Source: M3007 sp044350415
Lineage (GTDB): Bacteria > Bacteroidota > Bacteroidia > Chitinophagales > Saprospiraceae
Direction: 5' to 3'
Length of the DNA stretch: 64,000 nucleotides
Assembly: GCA_044350415.1 (NCBI GenBank)
Contig: JBILHQ010000001.1
Coordinates: 1 to 64,000, forward strand
Shown: positions 36,982 to 45,433 of the stretch, one piece after another
Numbering within the stretch: position 1 is the stretch's first letter
How the letters are laid out: each line of letters opens with the position of its first letter
The notes under the pieces: model-generated
What the model was told of the DNA's origin: nothing
Database searches by the model: none
The model's input: the letters and a program-made list of their open reading frames with translations, nothing else
Translations under genes and position numbers: made by a program

Positions 36982-39457
36982 TTTTAATAACCTTCTCCAC
37001 CCACATCATTTTTCCAAACTTATCCTGTACTTGCAGTAAATAAACACCTGCAGGAAGGTCGTTAATCTTCCATGCCGCAAAACCATTGCCGCCTAAGGAA
37101 GAGATCGTTTCAAAACGCACCTGAGTTCCCCACAACGTATACAACGCCAGTGAACAGACCTGATCGGGTGTATTTTTTACCACCATTTGCAAATCGCCGG
37201 TGGTGGGGTTAGGGGACACATCCACCGCAATTCCTGTTGTTTCCGGCAAAGTAGTATTCACCGGAAAATCCATATATCCAGTAGCCAGCGCATATTCGCC
37301 GCGGATCATGGTGTCTAAGCGAATAACACCTAAGCCATCGGTCATCGATCCAACGGCCAGTACCACTGCCCTTGGATAACGTATCCATTCATGCCCTGCT
37401 TCCTTGCGGTACAGCACGATAAGGCTGTCTTCTGGTATTGTGGCGAGCAAATCAGCGTCTAATTCCGCGTTGGTAGTGCCTCGGTCGTACCGGATAATAC
37501 CGTTGCCAATAAACCCATCAGGCCAAATGCCGTTGATATTCCAGTAATGCCGGGATGAAATTTTTACGGTGGATGGCAAATCAGGCGTCACTTCCGGAGC
37601 GCTCCAATGGTGCTGAATCAAGACAAAAGCGGAATCACCGGCCGGGACGTTTTTAACATTGATTGAAAAAGAGGTGTTCGTGCCGCTCACAGAGCCCGTT
37701 GTTTTGACGACTTTATCATAATTCACATGGGCAAGATTCAGCTCCTGGTTCCGGTTGAGCATACAAAATTGCGGTTCGAAGGGCAATATGAAAGTCGCTG
37801 CTCCTTTTTCGCCTGCTGCTATCATTCGCCTGCTTTCAAAACTCCCGTCAGCTTTCCTGAAATTCACTTCCAATGGAACGTTGTGGTGAAAATGGGTGCT
37901 GGCCCGAAGTCCCTGCCGCACGGCAACTGCCGCTTCAAAATTGCCGTTGCCCAAAGGTTTAACCACACAGGAATCCAGTGCAAAATCTGACCATCCGGGA
38001 TTAAAGATCCAATCGTCAAAAAAATTAGTGAGGTCCACTCCCGTATAGGCCGTGAGGCTGTCACGCATTTCATAAGCATCCATTGCTTCGTAGCGAAGTG
38101 CCGTTTGTAAATGGGTCATACCGGTCCGAAAAAGTGAATCGCCGAGGTAATAACGCATGTTATGCATGGTCATAGCTCCTTTATTGTAGGTAGTAGTTCC
38201 GTAGGTGACTTCATGGGGCATTGGAGAAAGTGGTAAAAAAGCACCGTCATCATAATGGGCACTAAATAACATGTCCACATTATTTTGTTTTTCGAGGGTA
38301 ATAAAATCAGTTTTGCCAAAGTAATGTTCGATAAACAAATGCGCACCATATTCAGCATTACCTTCTTTTACCCACATATCGGACTCACTACCAACGGTTA
38401 CCACATTGCCCCACCACTGGTGTGCCAGTTCGTGCGTCAAGATAGAAATATTCGACGCGTTATTGACCGGATCAATCAAAAAATCGGGGTAAATAGTATT
38501 TCCCGGATTTTCCATGGCTCCACGGGTAGCCAGTGCATACCCGACTTTATTGTAAGGATATGGACCAAACCAATATTCAAAACAATCCAGTGCTTTATTC
38601 AGGTAGTTAAAACAGGCGTTTTTGGCCCGGGTGGTGTCAGCATGGTGGGCCAGTACTTCCATAGGGTACTCTTCTCCTGTTAGGCCTGTATGCTGGCGAA
38701 CCAAATGGCCATAATCGGCAGCAGCAAAGCTCACATGATAAGTACAGGATGGCACATCGAGGCGATAAGTGCGCCAGACCTTTTGGCTGTCGGGGCCGGG
38801 TATCTCGACCAGAAAATCGCCCGTCGCATAGGTGCGATACGGAAGTGTGGTTAAAAATGACATTTCAAAACTCGATCGCTCCACAAAATTGTCGAAACAC
38901 GGAAACCATGCATGACCGAAGTTGTGTGGATCGTCTGTCAATCCAATACTCAAATTGTAAATATAATTACCTTCAAAATACACCCCCCCAAAATCGGAAG
39001 GCGATTGAATCGGTGTACCCTGGTACCAAACAGTCAGAGAACCTGTTTCACCCACCGCCATGGGGGCAGGTAAGGTAATTACCAGCGAAATGCCCTGGTG
39101 CGAAAAAAGCAGGTTTTCACCTGTTGCATTTTTGATAGAATCTACGGCAAGCCCCAGAAGATCCAGCGTAATGGTACTCAAATCGGGTATCTTCGGACTA
39201 AACAGAACGGTACAAGTACCTTTGAGTTTTTTAGACGCAGGCGAACTGATATCAATTTTGATATCATAATGAATAATATCAAAAGAGTCGCTGCGGCTGT
39301 TGGAAGCGAAAATAGCTGCCTTTTTTTGAGCAGTTAAGGGTTCGCAATGGGCATCCCGTTTCATGTAGTGGCAGCCATAGCGCTGTATACTGTCGGGCTG
39401 AGCCTGAAGGGTAATCGCCGCAATAAAGCAAAGAAGAAGGGTGTGAATTTTTTTCAT
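36977..39457 (-). CDS. M1-family metallopeptidase with T9SS type A tail
   Basis: An 826-residue secreted aminopeptidase-N relative. Signal peptide at 1-19 (LLLCFIAAITLQAQ), N-terminal beta domain to ~230, then the thermolysin-like domain with exopeptidase motif GAMEN and zinc motif H342-E343-L-A-H346 with E365 (HELAHQWWGN, then WVKEGNAEYG). The final ~80 residues are a sorting domain (VDVSPNPTTGDLQMVV, INDLPAGVYLLQVQD). Probably surface-attached or secreted, digesting peptides outside the cell. Its promoter box abuts palindromic element D, and its TAG lies in element C. Confidence 0.93.
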   Translation of the reverse strand: MKKIHTLLLCFIAAITLQAQPDSIQRYGCHYMKRDAHCEPLTAQKKAAIFASNSRSDSFDIIHYDIKIDISSPASKKLKGTCTVLFSPKIPDLSTITLDLLGLAVDSIKNATGENLLFSHQGISLVITLPAPMAVGETGSLTVWYQGTPIQSPSDFGGVYFEGNYIYNLSIGLTDDPHNFGHAWFPCFDNFVERSSFEMSFLTTLPYRTYATGDFLVEIPGPDSQKVWRTYRLDVPSCTYHVSFAAADYGHLVRQHTGLTGEEYPMEVLAHHADTTRAKNACFNYLNKALDCFEYWFGPYPYNKVGYALATRGAMENPGNTIYPDFLIDPVNNASNISILTHELAHQWWGNVVTVGSESDMWVKEGNAEYGAHLFIEHYFGKTDFITLEKQNNVDMLFSAHYDDGAFLPLSPMPHEVTYGTTTYNKGAMTMHNMRYYLGDSLFRTGMTHLQTALRYEAMDAYEMRDSLTAYTGVDLTNFFDDWIFNPGWSDFALDSCVVKPLGNGNFEAAVAVRQGLRASTHFHHNVPLEVNFRKADGSFESRRMIAAGEKGAATFILPFEPQFCMLNRNQELNLAHVNYDKVVKTTGSVSGTNTSFSINVKNVPAGDSAFVLIQHHWSAPEVTPDLPSTVKISSRHYWNINGIWPDGFIGNGIIRYDRGTTNAELDADLLATIPEDSLIVLYRKEAGHEWIRYPRAVVLAVGSMTDGLGVIRLDTMIRGEYALATGYMDFPVNTTLPETTGIAVDVSPNPTTGDLQMVVKNTPDQVCSLALYTLWGTQVRFETISSLGGNGFAAWKINDLPAGVYLLQVQDKFGKMMWVEKVIKS

Positions 39458-39477
39458 AATTTTTTTTTAAAAAAGGC

Positions 39478-39485
39478 CAAAGTTA
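39478..39485 (-). promoter_or_regulatory. -7 box of the M1 peptidase gene, overlapping element D
   Basis: Minus-strand TAACTTTG matches TAnnTTTG; its first bases are the terminal bases of element D's left arm. It lies 20 nt upstream of the ATG at 39457, so transcription would start with a very short leader. Confidence 0.5.
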
Positions 39486-39573
39486 GTCCCAGGTCCGTAG
39501 AGTATACAGCAAGCATCTCGATTTTTACGAATGGCCTGCGTGCGTGGGGATTACTCTACGGACCTGGGACTAA
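39483..39573. repeat. Palindromic intergenic element, copy D (perfect 22-bp arms)
   Basis: Arms at 39483-39504 and 39552-39573 are perfect inverted repeats (TTAGTCCCAGGTCCGTAGAG plus TA). The 47-nt loop has CAAGCA at position 6 and a degenerate mirror TGCGTG. Arm words equal those of copies C and F. The right arm ends one base before the TAG of the DUF6340 gene and the left arm runs into the -7 box of the M1 peptidase gene. Confidence 0.9.
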
Positions 39574-39574
39574 T

Positions 39575-40633
39575 CTACGCTTTTTTATGCATTTGCTGGT
39601 TCGCTTTCCGTTGGTCGTTCATGCGGTTTTCGAGGGTATAAATGTACTCCCGGGCTTTTTTATTGCCGTGTTTTTCCCAGCTAATTTTGGCCCATTCCTG
39701 AGCGAGAATAGCATTGCCGCTCAGTTCTGCGGCGACGGCCATATTGTAAGCGGTACGACCTGCCACTTTTTTATTGGTTAGATTGGACTCGTAAATCCGT
39801 TTCCATTGTTCGGCAGCTTTGTCCCAGGAACCCGCTTTCGCGAAGCGGTCGGCCTGTTTCATCTCGGTTTTATGACCTTTGGCTTTGGCGTAGTATGCTC
39901 TGGACACCTGTACATAGGTAGGCGCAATGCGCATTCCATAATGTTCGCCACCGATATTAGCGACCTGGCGGGTGACCGAAGTTTGTGACGGAAGTCGGTT
40001 GACTGCTTCGCGTTCAGTACTCCCGGAGCCATCACTCACCGTAAAATCATCGGTGGTGTACTCGTCGATAATGATTTTGGATTGTGGGTCATACATACGC
40101 CAGCCCATACGTACGCTGCTGCGCATATCGGAGTGATAGGTCACCGTGATGGTTTCTTTACCCGTTTTGGCATTTTTGGATTTACTTTCCCGGCGGACCG
40201 TTGATACATTATTGTCGGTATCGAATGATTCGATGGCAACCACTGCATCGGCGTGATTTTCGCGGCAAACGCGTTCGATTTCACTCCAGGGCAGCGGTTG
40301 CGGCATGTTACTACCAGCTTTGCTGCCAGTCATTTCAATACCTGTGCGAATGACCTGAAAACGGGGTGTATTCCGCAGACCTTCTGTGAGTCCGTCCACC
40401 GCTTCTTCCCGGCTGCGGCGGTCCTGACCGATTGCCTCACCAGTGAGTACGCCTTCCAGGACATTGAGCCAGCCATTGGAGGGTTTGCTGCGGTCGACTA
40501 CCGCTAATTTAGCAATATGTTCGGGGACCGTAAATTTTGCAGGTTGCAGGACCGTCATGGACGCAGAGCGCATACAACTGCTAAGGGACGCGATGGCGAT
40601 TGCGCTGAAAAAGAGGTGGTGGAGCAGCTTCAT
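39575..40633 (-). CDS. DUF6340-like lipoprotein with TPR-type C-terminus
   Basis: A 352-residue protein with a lipoprotein signal (HLFFSAIAIASLSSCMRS). The central region (FTVPEHIAKLAVVDRS, HADAVVAIESFD, RMGWRMYDPQSKIIIDEY) matches the Bacteroidota DUF6340 pattern as I recall it, and the C-terminus (ADRFAKAGSWDKAAEQWKRI) looks like TPR helices. Function unknown. ATG 40633 is chosen over the in-frame codon at 40663 because a -7 box lies at 40674-40681 and the signal peptide starts here. Confidence 0.75.
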   Translation of the reverse strand: MKLLHHLFFSAIAIASLSSCMRSASMTVLQPAKFTVPEHIAKLAVVDRSKPSNGWLNVLEGVLTGEAIGQDRRSREEAVDGLTEGLRNTPRFQVIRTGIEMTGSKAGSNMPQPLPWSEIERVCRENHADAVVAIESFDTDNNVSTVRRESKSKNAKTGKETITVTYHSDMRSSVRMGWRMYDPQSKIIIDEYTTDDFTVSDGSGSTEREAVNRLPSQTSVTRQVANIGGEHYGMRIAPTYVQVSRAYYAKAKGHKTEMKQADRFAKAGSWDKAAEQWKRIYESNLTNKKVAGRTAYNMAVAAELSGNAILAQEWAKISWEKHGNKKAREYIYTLENRMNDQRKANQQMHKKA

Positions 40634-40673
40634 AGTGAAGTTAGGTTGGCAATGATAACCCATGAATAATGCA

Positions 40674-40681
40674 CAAAGATA
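40674..40681 (-). promoter_or_regulatory. -7 box of the DUF6340 lipoprotein gene
   Basis: Minus-strand TATCTTTG matches TAnnTTTG and lies 40 nt before ATG 40633. Confidence 0.6.
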
Positions 40682-40795
40682 AGAATTACATGAATATTTG
40701 CATCCCTTGTTCTAATAACGCCCCAGCTACCCGAAAAAGCGTAAACCGAATCATTCGCAAATCGTGCTTCGACCGCGCTCAGTAATAAAATCGAA

Positions 40796-43210
40796 TTATT
40801 CCGCCGCTTTCATCAACTGCTCCAGCGTACTTTTCACCTGCTTGATACTCCGTATTTCCTCCTGGACCAGGATAAAATCCTTATTCGTTTGTTTGAGCGA
40901 AATGCCCATTTTGCGACCGTAATTAGCTACAAAAGCGAGAATTTTGTGGAAATAAGGCGTTTCGAAAAAGATGGATTGTGGTTTCGAGAGGAAATAACAA
41001 CGCAGTTTACCGCCTTTGAGAATGAGGCGTTCAAAACCGAGGCGTTTACACATCCATTGCAGGCGAATGGCCTCAAACAGCGTGAATACCGGCACCGGAA
41101 TTTTCCCAAACCGGTCAGTCAGCATTTCTGCGAATTTCGTGAGTCCTTCTTCATCGGCCACTTCGTTCAGTTGGGTATACAGCGACAGGCGCTCCTGAAT
41201 ATTAGTGATGTACAAATCGGGGATCAGCATCTCCAGGTCGGTTTCGATAGTGACGTCCCGTACAAAGTCGTGTTTTTTGGCCAATTCTTCGCGGAAAAGG
41301 TCCTTGAAATCGGTTTCTTTTAATTCATGGATGGCTTCGTCGAGAATTTTTTGGTAGGTTTCATACCCAATATCGGCGATAAACCCACTTTGTTCGCCGC
41401 CCAATAAGTTACCGGCACCGCGAATATCCATATCGCGCATGGCCACCTGAAAACCATCGCCGAGGTCGCTGAATTCCTCGATTGTTTTGAGCCGTTTACG
41501 GGCTTCATTACTGAGCACCGAAAACGGTGGCGCAAACAAATAACAGTAAGCTTTGGTATTGGAGCGGCCTACCCGACCGCGCAACTGGTGGAGGTCTGAT
41601 AAGCCAAACATATCCGCCCGGTTGATGATAATCGTGTTGGCATTAGGGATATCAAGCCCGGTTTCAATAATATTGGTGCAGGCCAATACCTCATGGCGGC
41701 GTTCGATAAAGTCCATCAGGGTTTGCTCGAGCGCTTCCGGGGGCATTTGTCCGTGGGCGTAAGCGATGTCTATATCAGGGCAAATTCGCTGCAACATTTC
41801 CACCACTTTGGGAAGTTCCGTCACCCTGTTGTGGACAAAAAACACCTGTCCGCCACGGTTTATTTCGTGGTAAACAGCATCCCGGATCAGGTCTTCGTTG
41901 AACACCCGGATCTCTGTATGGATGGGTTGGCGGTTGGGTGGTGGCGTGCGCAAAATACTCATGTCCCTGGCTGCCATCAGAGAGAACTGGAGCGTGCGGG
42001 GAATGGGTGTGGCGGTGAGGGTAAGGGTATCGACATTAACCTGGAGCGCCCGCAATTTTTCTTTGGCCGCCACCCCGAATTTTTGTTCTTCATCGACCAC
42101 CAGCAAGCCCAGATCTTTGAATTGGGTATCCTTACTCAGTAGTGCATGGGTGCCGATAATGATATCTATTTTCCCTGCGGCTAATTGCACTAAAATTTCT
42201 TTTTTCTCTTTGGCCGACCGGAACCGGTTGATAAAATCAACAGTGACCGGGAATTCACTCAAGCGTTCGGAAATAGTTTTCCAGTGTTGCAGTGCGAGAA
42301 TGGTAGTAGGGACCAGAATGGCCACTTGTTTGCCATCGGTTACTGCTTTGAAGGCGGCGCGAATGGCCACCTCCGTTTTGCCAAATCCGACATCGCCGCA
42401 TACTAACCGATCCATTGGATAGTCTTTCTCCATATCTGCTTTTACATCGGCGGTAGATTTGATCTGATCCGGCGTGTCTTCATAAATAAACGATGCTTCC
42501 AATTCATTTTGGAGGTAACCATCTGGCGGGAAAGCATGCCCTGGTGTGGAGCGGCGTTTGGCGTACAGTTTAATCAGCTCGGCAGCGATATCCTTGATTT
42601 TTTTCTTGGTACGCGCCTTGGTTTGCTGCCAGGCATCAGAGCCGAGGCGGTTCAATTGGGGTTCTGTTCCTTCTTTTCCGACGTATTTGCTGATTTTATG
42701 CAGCGATTGAATGCTCACGTAGAGCATATCATTGTTTTTGTAGATCAACCGTGCAGCTTCCTGAATTTGTCCGCCGATTTCAATTTTTTGCAGTCCCGAG
42801 AACTTACCAACTCCATGATCAATATGCGTCACGTAGTCGCCTGTTTGCAACTCCCGTACGAGGCGGATATTCAAGGATTGGTCTTTGGAGAAACCCGTGC
42901 GAAGTTTGTACTGGTGATAGCGCTGGAATATCTGATGGTCAGTCAATGCCACGATACGCAGGTCCTCATCGATAAATCCTTCTGAAAGGTCCGACTCTAC
43001 CGGCAGCCATTGAATATTGGCTTTCAGGTCTTTAAATATAGCCCGCAACCGGTCCAGTTGCTTTGGATTGTCGGAACAAATAAATATATCGTACCCCGCA
43101 GCTTTCCAGTCGTGCAGAGAACGGATCAGCAGATCAAAATTTTTATTAAACGAGGGTTGCGGCTTAGCAGCAAAAGAAATGGTCTTTGCAGCCGCTGGTA
43201 AAAGAGACAT
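40796..43210 (-). CDS. mfd: Transcription-repair coupling factor Mfd lacking the UvrB-homology module
   Basis: An 804-residue Mfd missing roughly the first 300-350 residues. It begins in the linker before D3 (KPQPSFNKNFDLLI), then has the RNA-polymerase-interacting domain (YVTHIDHGVGKFSG), RecG-like motor with Walker A GDVGFGKTE (K278; about 630 in E. coli Mfd), DEEQKFGV, TATPIPRTLQFSLM, QLRGRVGRSN and the C-terminal D7. Full-length Mfd displaces stalled polymerase and recruits UvrA through the missing module. A -7 box lies 4 nt before the ATG and element E sits directly upstream, so the 5' part is gone rather than frameshifted nearby. Confidence 0.88.
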   Translation of the reverse strand: MSLLPAAAKTISFAAKPQPSFNKNFDLLIRSLHDWKAAGYDIFICSDNPKQLDRLRAIFKDLKANIQWLPVESDLSEGFIDEDLRIVALTDHQIFQRYHQYKLRTGFSKDQSLNIRLVRELQTGDYVTHIDHGVGKFSGLQKIEIGGQIQEAARLIYKNNDMLYVSIQSLHKISKYVGKEGTEPQLNRLGSDAWQQTKARTKKKIKDIAAELIKLYAKRRSTPGHAFPPDGYLQNELEASFIYEDTPDQIKSTADVKADMEKDYPMDRLVCGDVGFGKTEVAIRAAFKAVTDGKQVAILVPTTILALQHWKTISERLSEFPVTVDFINRFRSAKEKKEILVQLAAGKIDIIIGTHALLSKDTQFKDLGLLVVDEEQKFGVAAKEKLRALQVNVDTLTLTATPIPRTLQFSLMAARDMSILRTPPPNRQPIHTEIRVFNEDLIRDAVYHEINRGGQVFFVHNRVTELPKVVEMLQRICPDIDIAYAHGQMPPEALEQTLMDFIERRHEVLACTNIIETGLDIPNANTIIINRADMFGLSDLHQLRGRVGRSNTKAYCYLFAPPFSVLSNEARKRLKTIEEFSDLGDGFQVAMRDMDIRGAGNLLGGEQSGFIADIGYETYQKILDEAIHELKETDFKDLFREELAKKHDFVRDVTIETDLEMLIPDLYITNIQERLSLYTQLNEVADEEGLTKFAEMLTDRFGKIPVPVFTLFEAIRLQWMCKRLGFERLILKGGKLRCYFLSKPQSIFFETPYFHKILAFVANYGRKMGISLKQTNKDFILVQEEIRSIKQVKSTLEQLMKAAE

Positions 43211-43213
43211 GGC

Positions 43214-43222
43214 GCAAAGGTA
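43214..43222 (-). promoter_or_regulatory. -7 box immediately before truncated mfd
   Basis: Minus-strand TACCTTTGC matches TAnnTTTGC. Only GCC-like spacing of 3 nt separates it from the ATG at 43210, predicting a leaderless transcript. Element E's left arm ends 3 nt beyond it. Confidence 0.6.
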
Positions 43223-43225
43223 GGG

Positions 43226-43363
43226 AAAAGAATATCGAACACCGAATATCGAATATCTAAGTGTGTAAAGGGTGCCCCAAGCAGATCGTTTTCAGGTAGT
43301 TACTTTAACTACGGTCCGCTCTACACACTTCGATATTCGGTGTTCGAAATTCAATATTCTTTT
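43226..43363. repeat. Palindromic intergenic element, copy E, between divergent promoters
   Basis: Arms of 45 nt at 43226-43270 and 43319-43363, built of ATATCGAAT/GAACACCGAAT words; the two arms match strongly at both ends but order the inner words differently. The 48-nt loop (43271-43318) has CAAGCA at position 8. It lies exactly between the -7 box of mfd and the promoter of the ABC operon. Confidence 0.85.
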
Positions 43364-43373
43364 CATCTCCCTC

Positions 43374-43404
43374 TTGCGCATATCAAACAACTCCTGTACT
43401 TTTG
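43374..43404 (+). promoter_or_regulatory. Promoter of the ABC/GntR operon
   Basis: TTG at 43374-43376, a 20-nt spacer and TACTTTTG at 43397-43404 match the Bacteroidota -33/-7 pattern. The ATG at 43455 follows after 50 nt. Confidence 0.7.
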
Positions 43405-43454
43405 CGGTGTATTAAATACATAGTACACTAATTCACTAATAAAGATATGCACCT

Positions 43455-44291
43455 ATGATTGCTATTAACGGGATTTCATTTTGGTACAACCGCAGCAGAC
43501 CAGTGCTGGAAGACCTCACTTTGCAGATGGATACGGGCGGAGTGTATGGCGTACTGGGCGCTAATGGAGTGGGCAAGACTACTTTACTACAACTGATTGG
43601 TGGCTTACTCAGCCCCAAAACTGGTGTGATTGCAGTAGATGGTCAATCACCCAGCCTGCGGCAGGCCAGCTGGCTTGAAAAAATTTTCTACGTTCCCGTA
43701 GAGTTTGATCTTCCCAACCTTAAGGTGGCCACTTTTGGCCGTCGGTTACAGCACTTTTATTCCAAATTTGATGAAAAAATGTGGGATAATGCCTTGCATA
43801 CCTTTGGTATCCTGCAAGGTGAGGCGATTAGTGCATTGTCTTTTGGGCAGAAAAAGAAGGTATTGCTCAGTTTTGCTTTAGCGAGTGGATGCGATATTTT
43901 ACTGTTCGACGAGCCGACTGATGGGCTGGACATACCTTCCAAAGACCATTTTCGGCGATTGTTGAGCAGCTATATTGGCGACAGCCGCATGGCAGTGATT
44001 ACCACCCACCATGTGCATGATGTGGAGATGTTGCTCGATCATGTCATTGTATTGAAGGACAAACATTTGTTGCTCAATGCTTCGCTCACTGATATTGCTG
44101 CGCATGTACACACAGTGATCACCCCGCAGCTCCCACCAGAAGATTCCATTATTTATTCCGAACGGGTGGCAGGAGGCTACCATTGTTTGGTGAAAAACAC
44201 CCGGGATGGCGAAGGGGGACTCAACCTGGAACTCCTGTTCAAAGCCATTCAACGCTATCCTGAACTCGCTAAAAGTTATTTACAACTATGA
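43455..44291 (+). CDS. ABC transporter ATP-binding protein (YtrB-like)
   Basis: A 278-residue ATPase subunit. Walker A is GANGVGKTT, the signature region ALSFGQKKKVLLSFALASG and Walker B ILLFDEPTDGLD; the H-loop is TTHHVHDVE. It overlaps the permease gene by 4 nt and is followed by a GntR regulator, the layout of the ytr-type operons in Firmicutes and Bacteroidota that respond to cell-wall stress or antibiotics. Substrate unknown. Confidence 0.88.
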   Translation: MIAINGISFWYNRSRPVLEDLTLQMDTGGVYGVLGANGVGKTTLLQLIGGLLSPKTGVIAVDGQSPSLRQASWLEKIFYVPVEFDLPNLKVATFGRRLQHFYSKFDEKMWDNALHTFGILQGEAISALSFGQKKKVLLSFALASGCDILLFDEPTDGLDIPSKDHFRRLLSSYIGDSRMAVITTHHVHDVEMLLDHVIVLKDKHLLLNASLTDIAAHVHTVITPQLPPEDSIIYSERVAGGYHCLVKNTRDGEGGLNLELLFKAIQRYPELAKSYLQL

Positions 44292-45058
44292 ATAACAGGT
44301 TTGATTTTCGCCGCTTTATCCAGGTGATGTGGTATACCTGGGTTACCCAGTCGCTGTTGCCATATATCGCTATGGCCGTATCCGCATTGCTGGTTTTTCT
44401 TTATTTGTCGTTGGGTGCCAGAAACGGGAATGCTTCTTTTTATAACAATGATTCCTTTTTGGCATTCACTTTTTACTTTTTAGGTTGTGGCTGGTTGTAT
44501 GCCGGCTTGATGTTCGGTGAATTTAGCAAAAGATCCACCACGGGTTTTTATTTACACCTGCCTGCTTCCATCACGGAAAAATGGTTAGCCAAAGTATTGC
44601 TGACGTTTATTGTTTTTCCTACGGTATTGTGTTTCTTTTTCAGACTTTCCTATTGGGGATTTAATGAATTGTCGGCCAGGCTATTAGCGTTCAGATACCT
44701 GCCATTCGAATGGGGTTCAAGGAATATGCAGGTAATTTTTTTTTTGTTTTTTCTATCCTTGCCCGCAGCCTTTGCATCGGGGCTGATTTGGCGGCGTTTT
44801 GGTATTTTTAAAGGAATAGTTGTTGTTTTCGGGTTGTTTTTGGCATTAGCCCTCGTGGCAGATATTGGTTTTGGCCTGTATCCCTACCAATCAACGCACA
44901 GCGTACTGCTTCAGGAAGTTAATATCCCCTTTTTTGAACTGGATAGTCCGGATTCAACCCGCACATTAGTGATGTGGTTTTGGGCATTAGCCATATACAT
45001 TCCCTCGCTGTTGTTTTTTGTAGCCACCTGGTTTTTCATGAAAGAAAAGGAGATCTAA
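44288..45058 (+). CDS. ABC transporter permease-like membrane protein
   Basis: A 256-residue integral membrane protein with about six TM segments (e.g. LLPYIAMAVSALLVFLYLSL, IVVVFGLFLALALVADIGF). Start overlaps the ATPase stop by 4 nt (ATGA) and the GntR gene follows after 3 nt, so it is the membrane partner of the ATPase at 43455. No catalytic motif; assignment rests on context and topology. Confidence 0.75.
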   Translation: MNNRFDFRRFIQVMWYTWVTQSLLPYIAMAVSALLVFLYLSLGARNGNASFYNNDSFLAFTFYFLGCGWLYAGLMFGEFSKRSTTGFYLHLPASITEKWLAKVLLTFIVFPTVLCFFFRLSYWGFNELSARLLAFRYLPFEWGSRNMQVIFFLFFLSLPAAFASGLIWRRFGIFKGIVVVFGLFLALALVADIGFGLYPYQSTHSVLLQEVNIPFFELDSPDSTRTLVMWFWALAIYIPSLLFFVATWFFMKEKEI

Positions 45059-45061
45059 ATT

Positions 45062-45433
45062 ATGGAATTTCAAACACAAGCTGCAATCTGGATGCAAATT
45101 GCGCAACAGATTGCCACCAGAATAATGGCAGGCGAATGGCCTCCCGGCGAGCGAATTCCGTCGGTTCGTGAACTGGCTGCAGAAATACAGGTCAACCCCA
45201 ATACAGTAGCCCGTTCTGTCACTTTTCTCCAGGACGAAGGTGTCATTGTCAACCAACGCGGCATTGGTTATTTCGTGGCAGAAGACGGAGTCGCCAAAGC
45301 GCAGGCGATGCGTAAACGGGCATTTACCGAGGCATTGTTACCTGCTTTTTTCCAAACCGCGGACCAGTTAGGCATTTCCTGGGAGGAACTCAAAACATTG
45401 TATCACCAATTTCAACAAAAAAATAAGCTATGA
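45062..45433 (+). CDS. GntR-family transcriptional regulator (YtrA-like)
   Basis: A 123-residue DNA-binding protein. The winged helix-turn-helix at ~10-75 has WMQIAQQIATRIMAGEWPPG, RIPSVRELAAEIQVNPNTVA and GVIVNQRGIGYFV; the short C-terminal dimerisation helices are those of the YtrA subfamily rather than ligand-binding HutC/FadR types. It probably represses its own operon. It overlaps the next gene by 4 nt. Confidence 0.9.
   Translation: MEFQTQAAIWMQIAQQIATRIMAGEWPPGERIPSVRELAAEIQVNPNTVARSVTFLQDEGVIVNQRGIGYFVAEDGVAKAQAMRKRAFTEALLPAFFQTADQLGISWEELKTLYHQFQQKNKL

Noticed and set aside
40796..43223. Plus-strand ORFs opposite mfd, and other long antisense ORFs across the window
   Set aside because: They are shadows of well-supported genes in other frames and show no recognisable domains.
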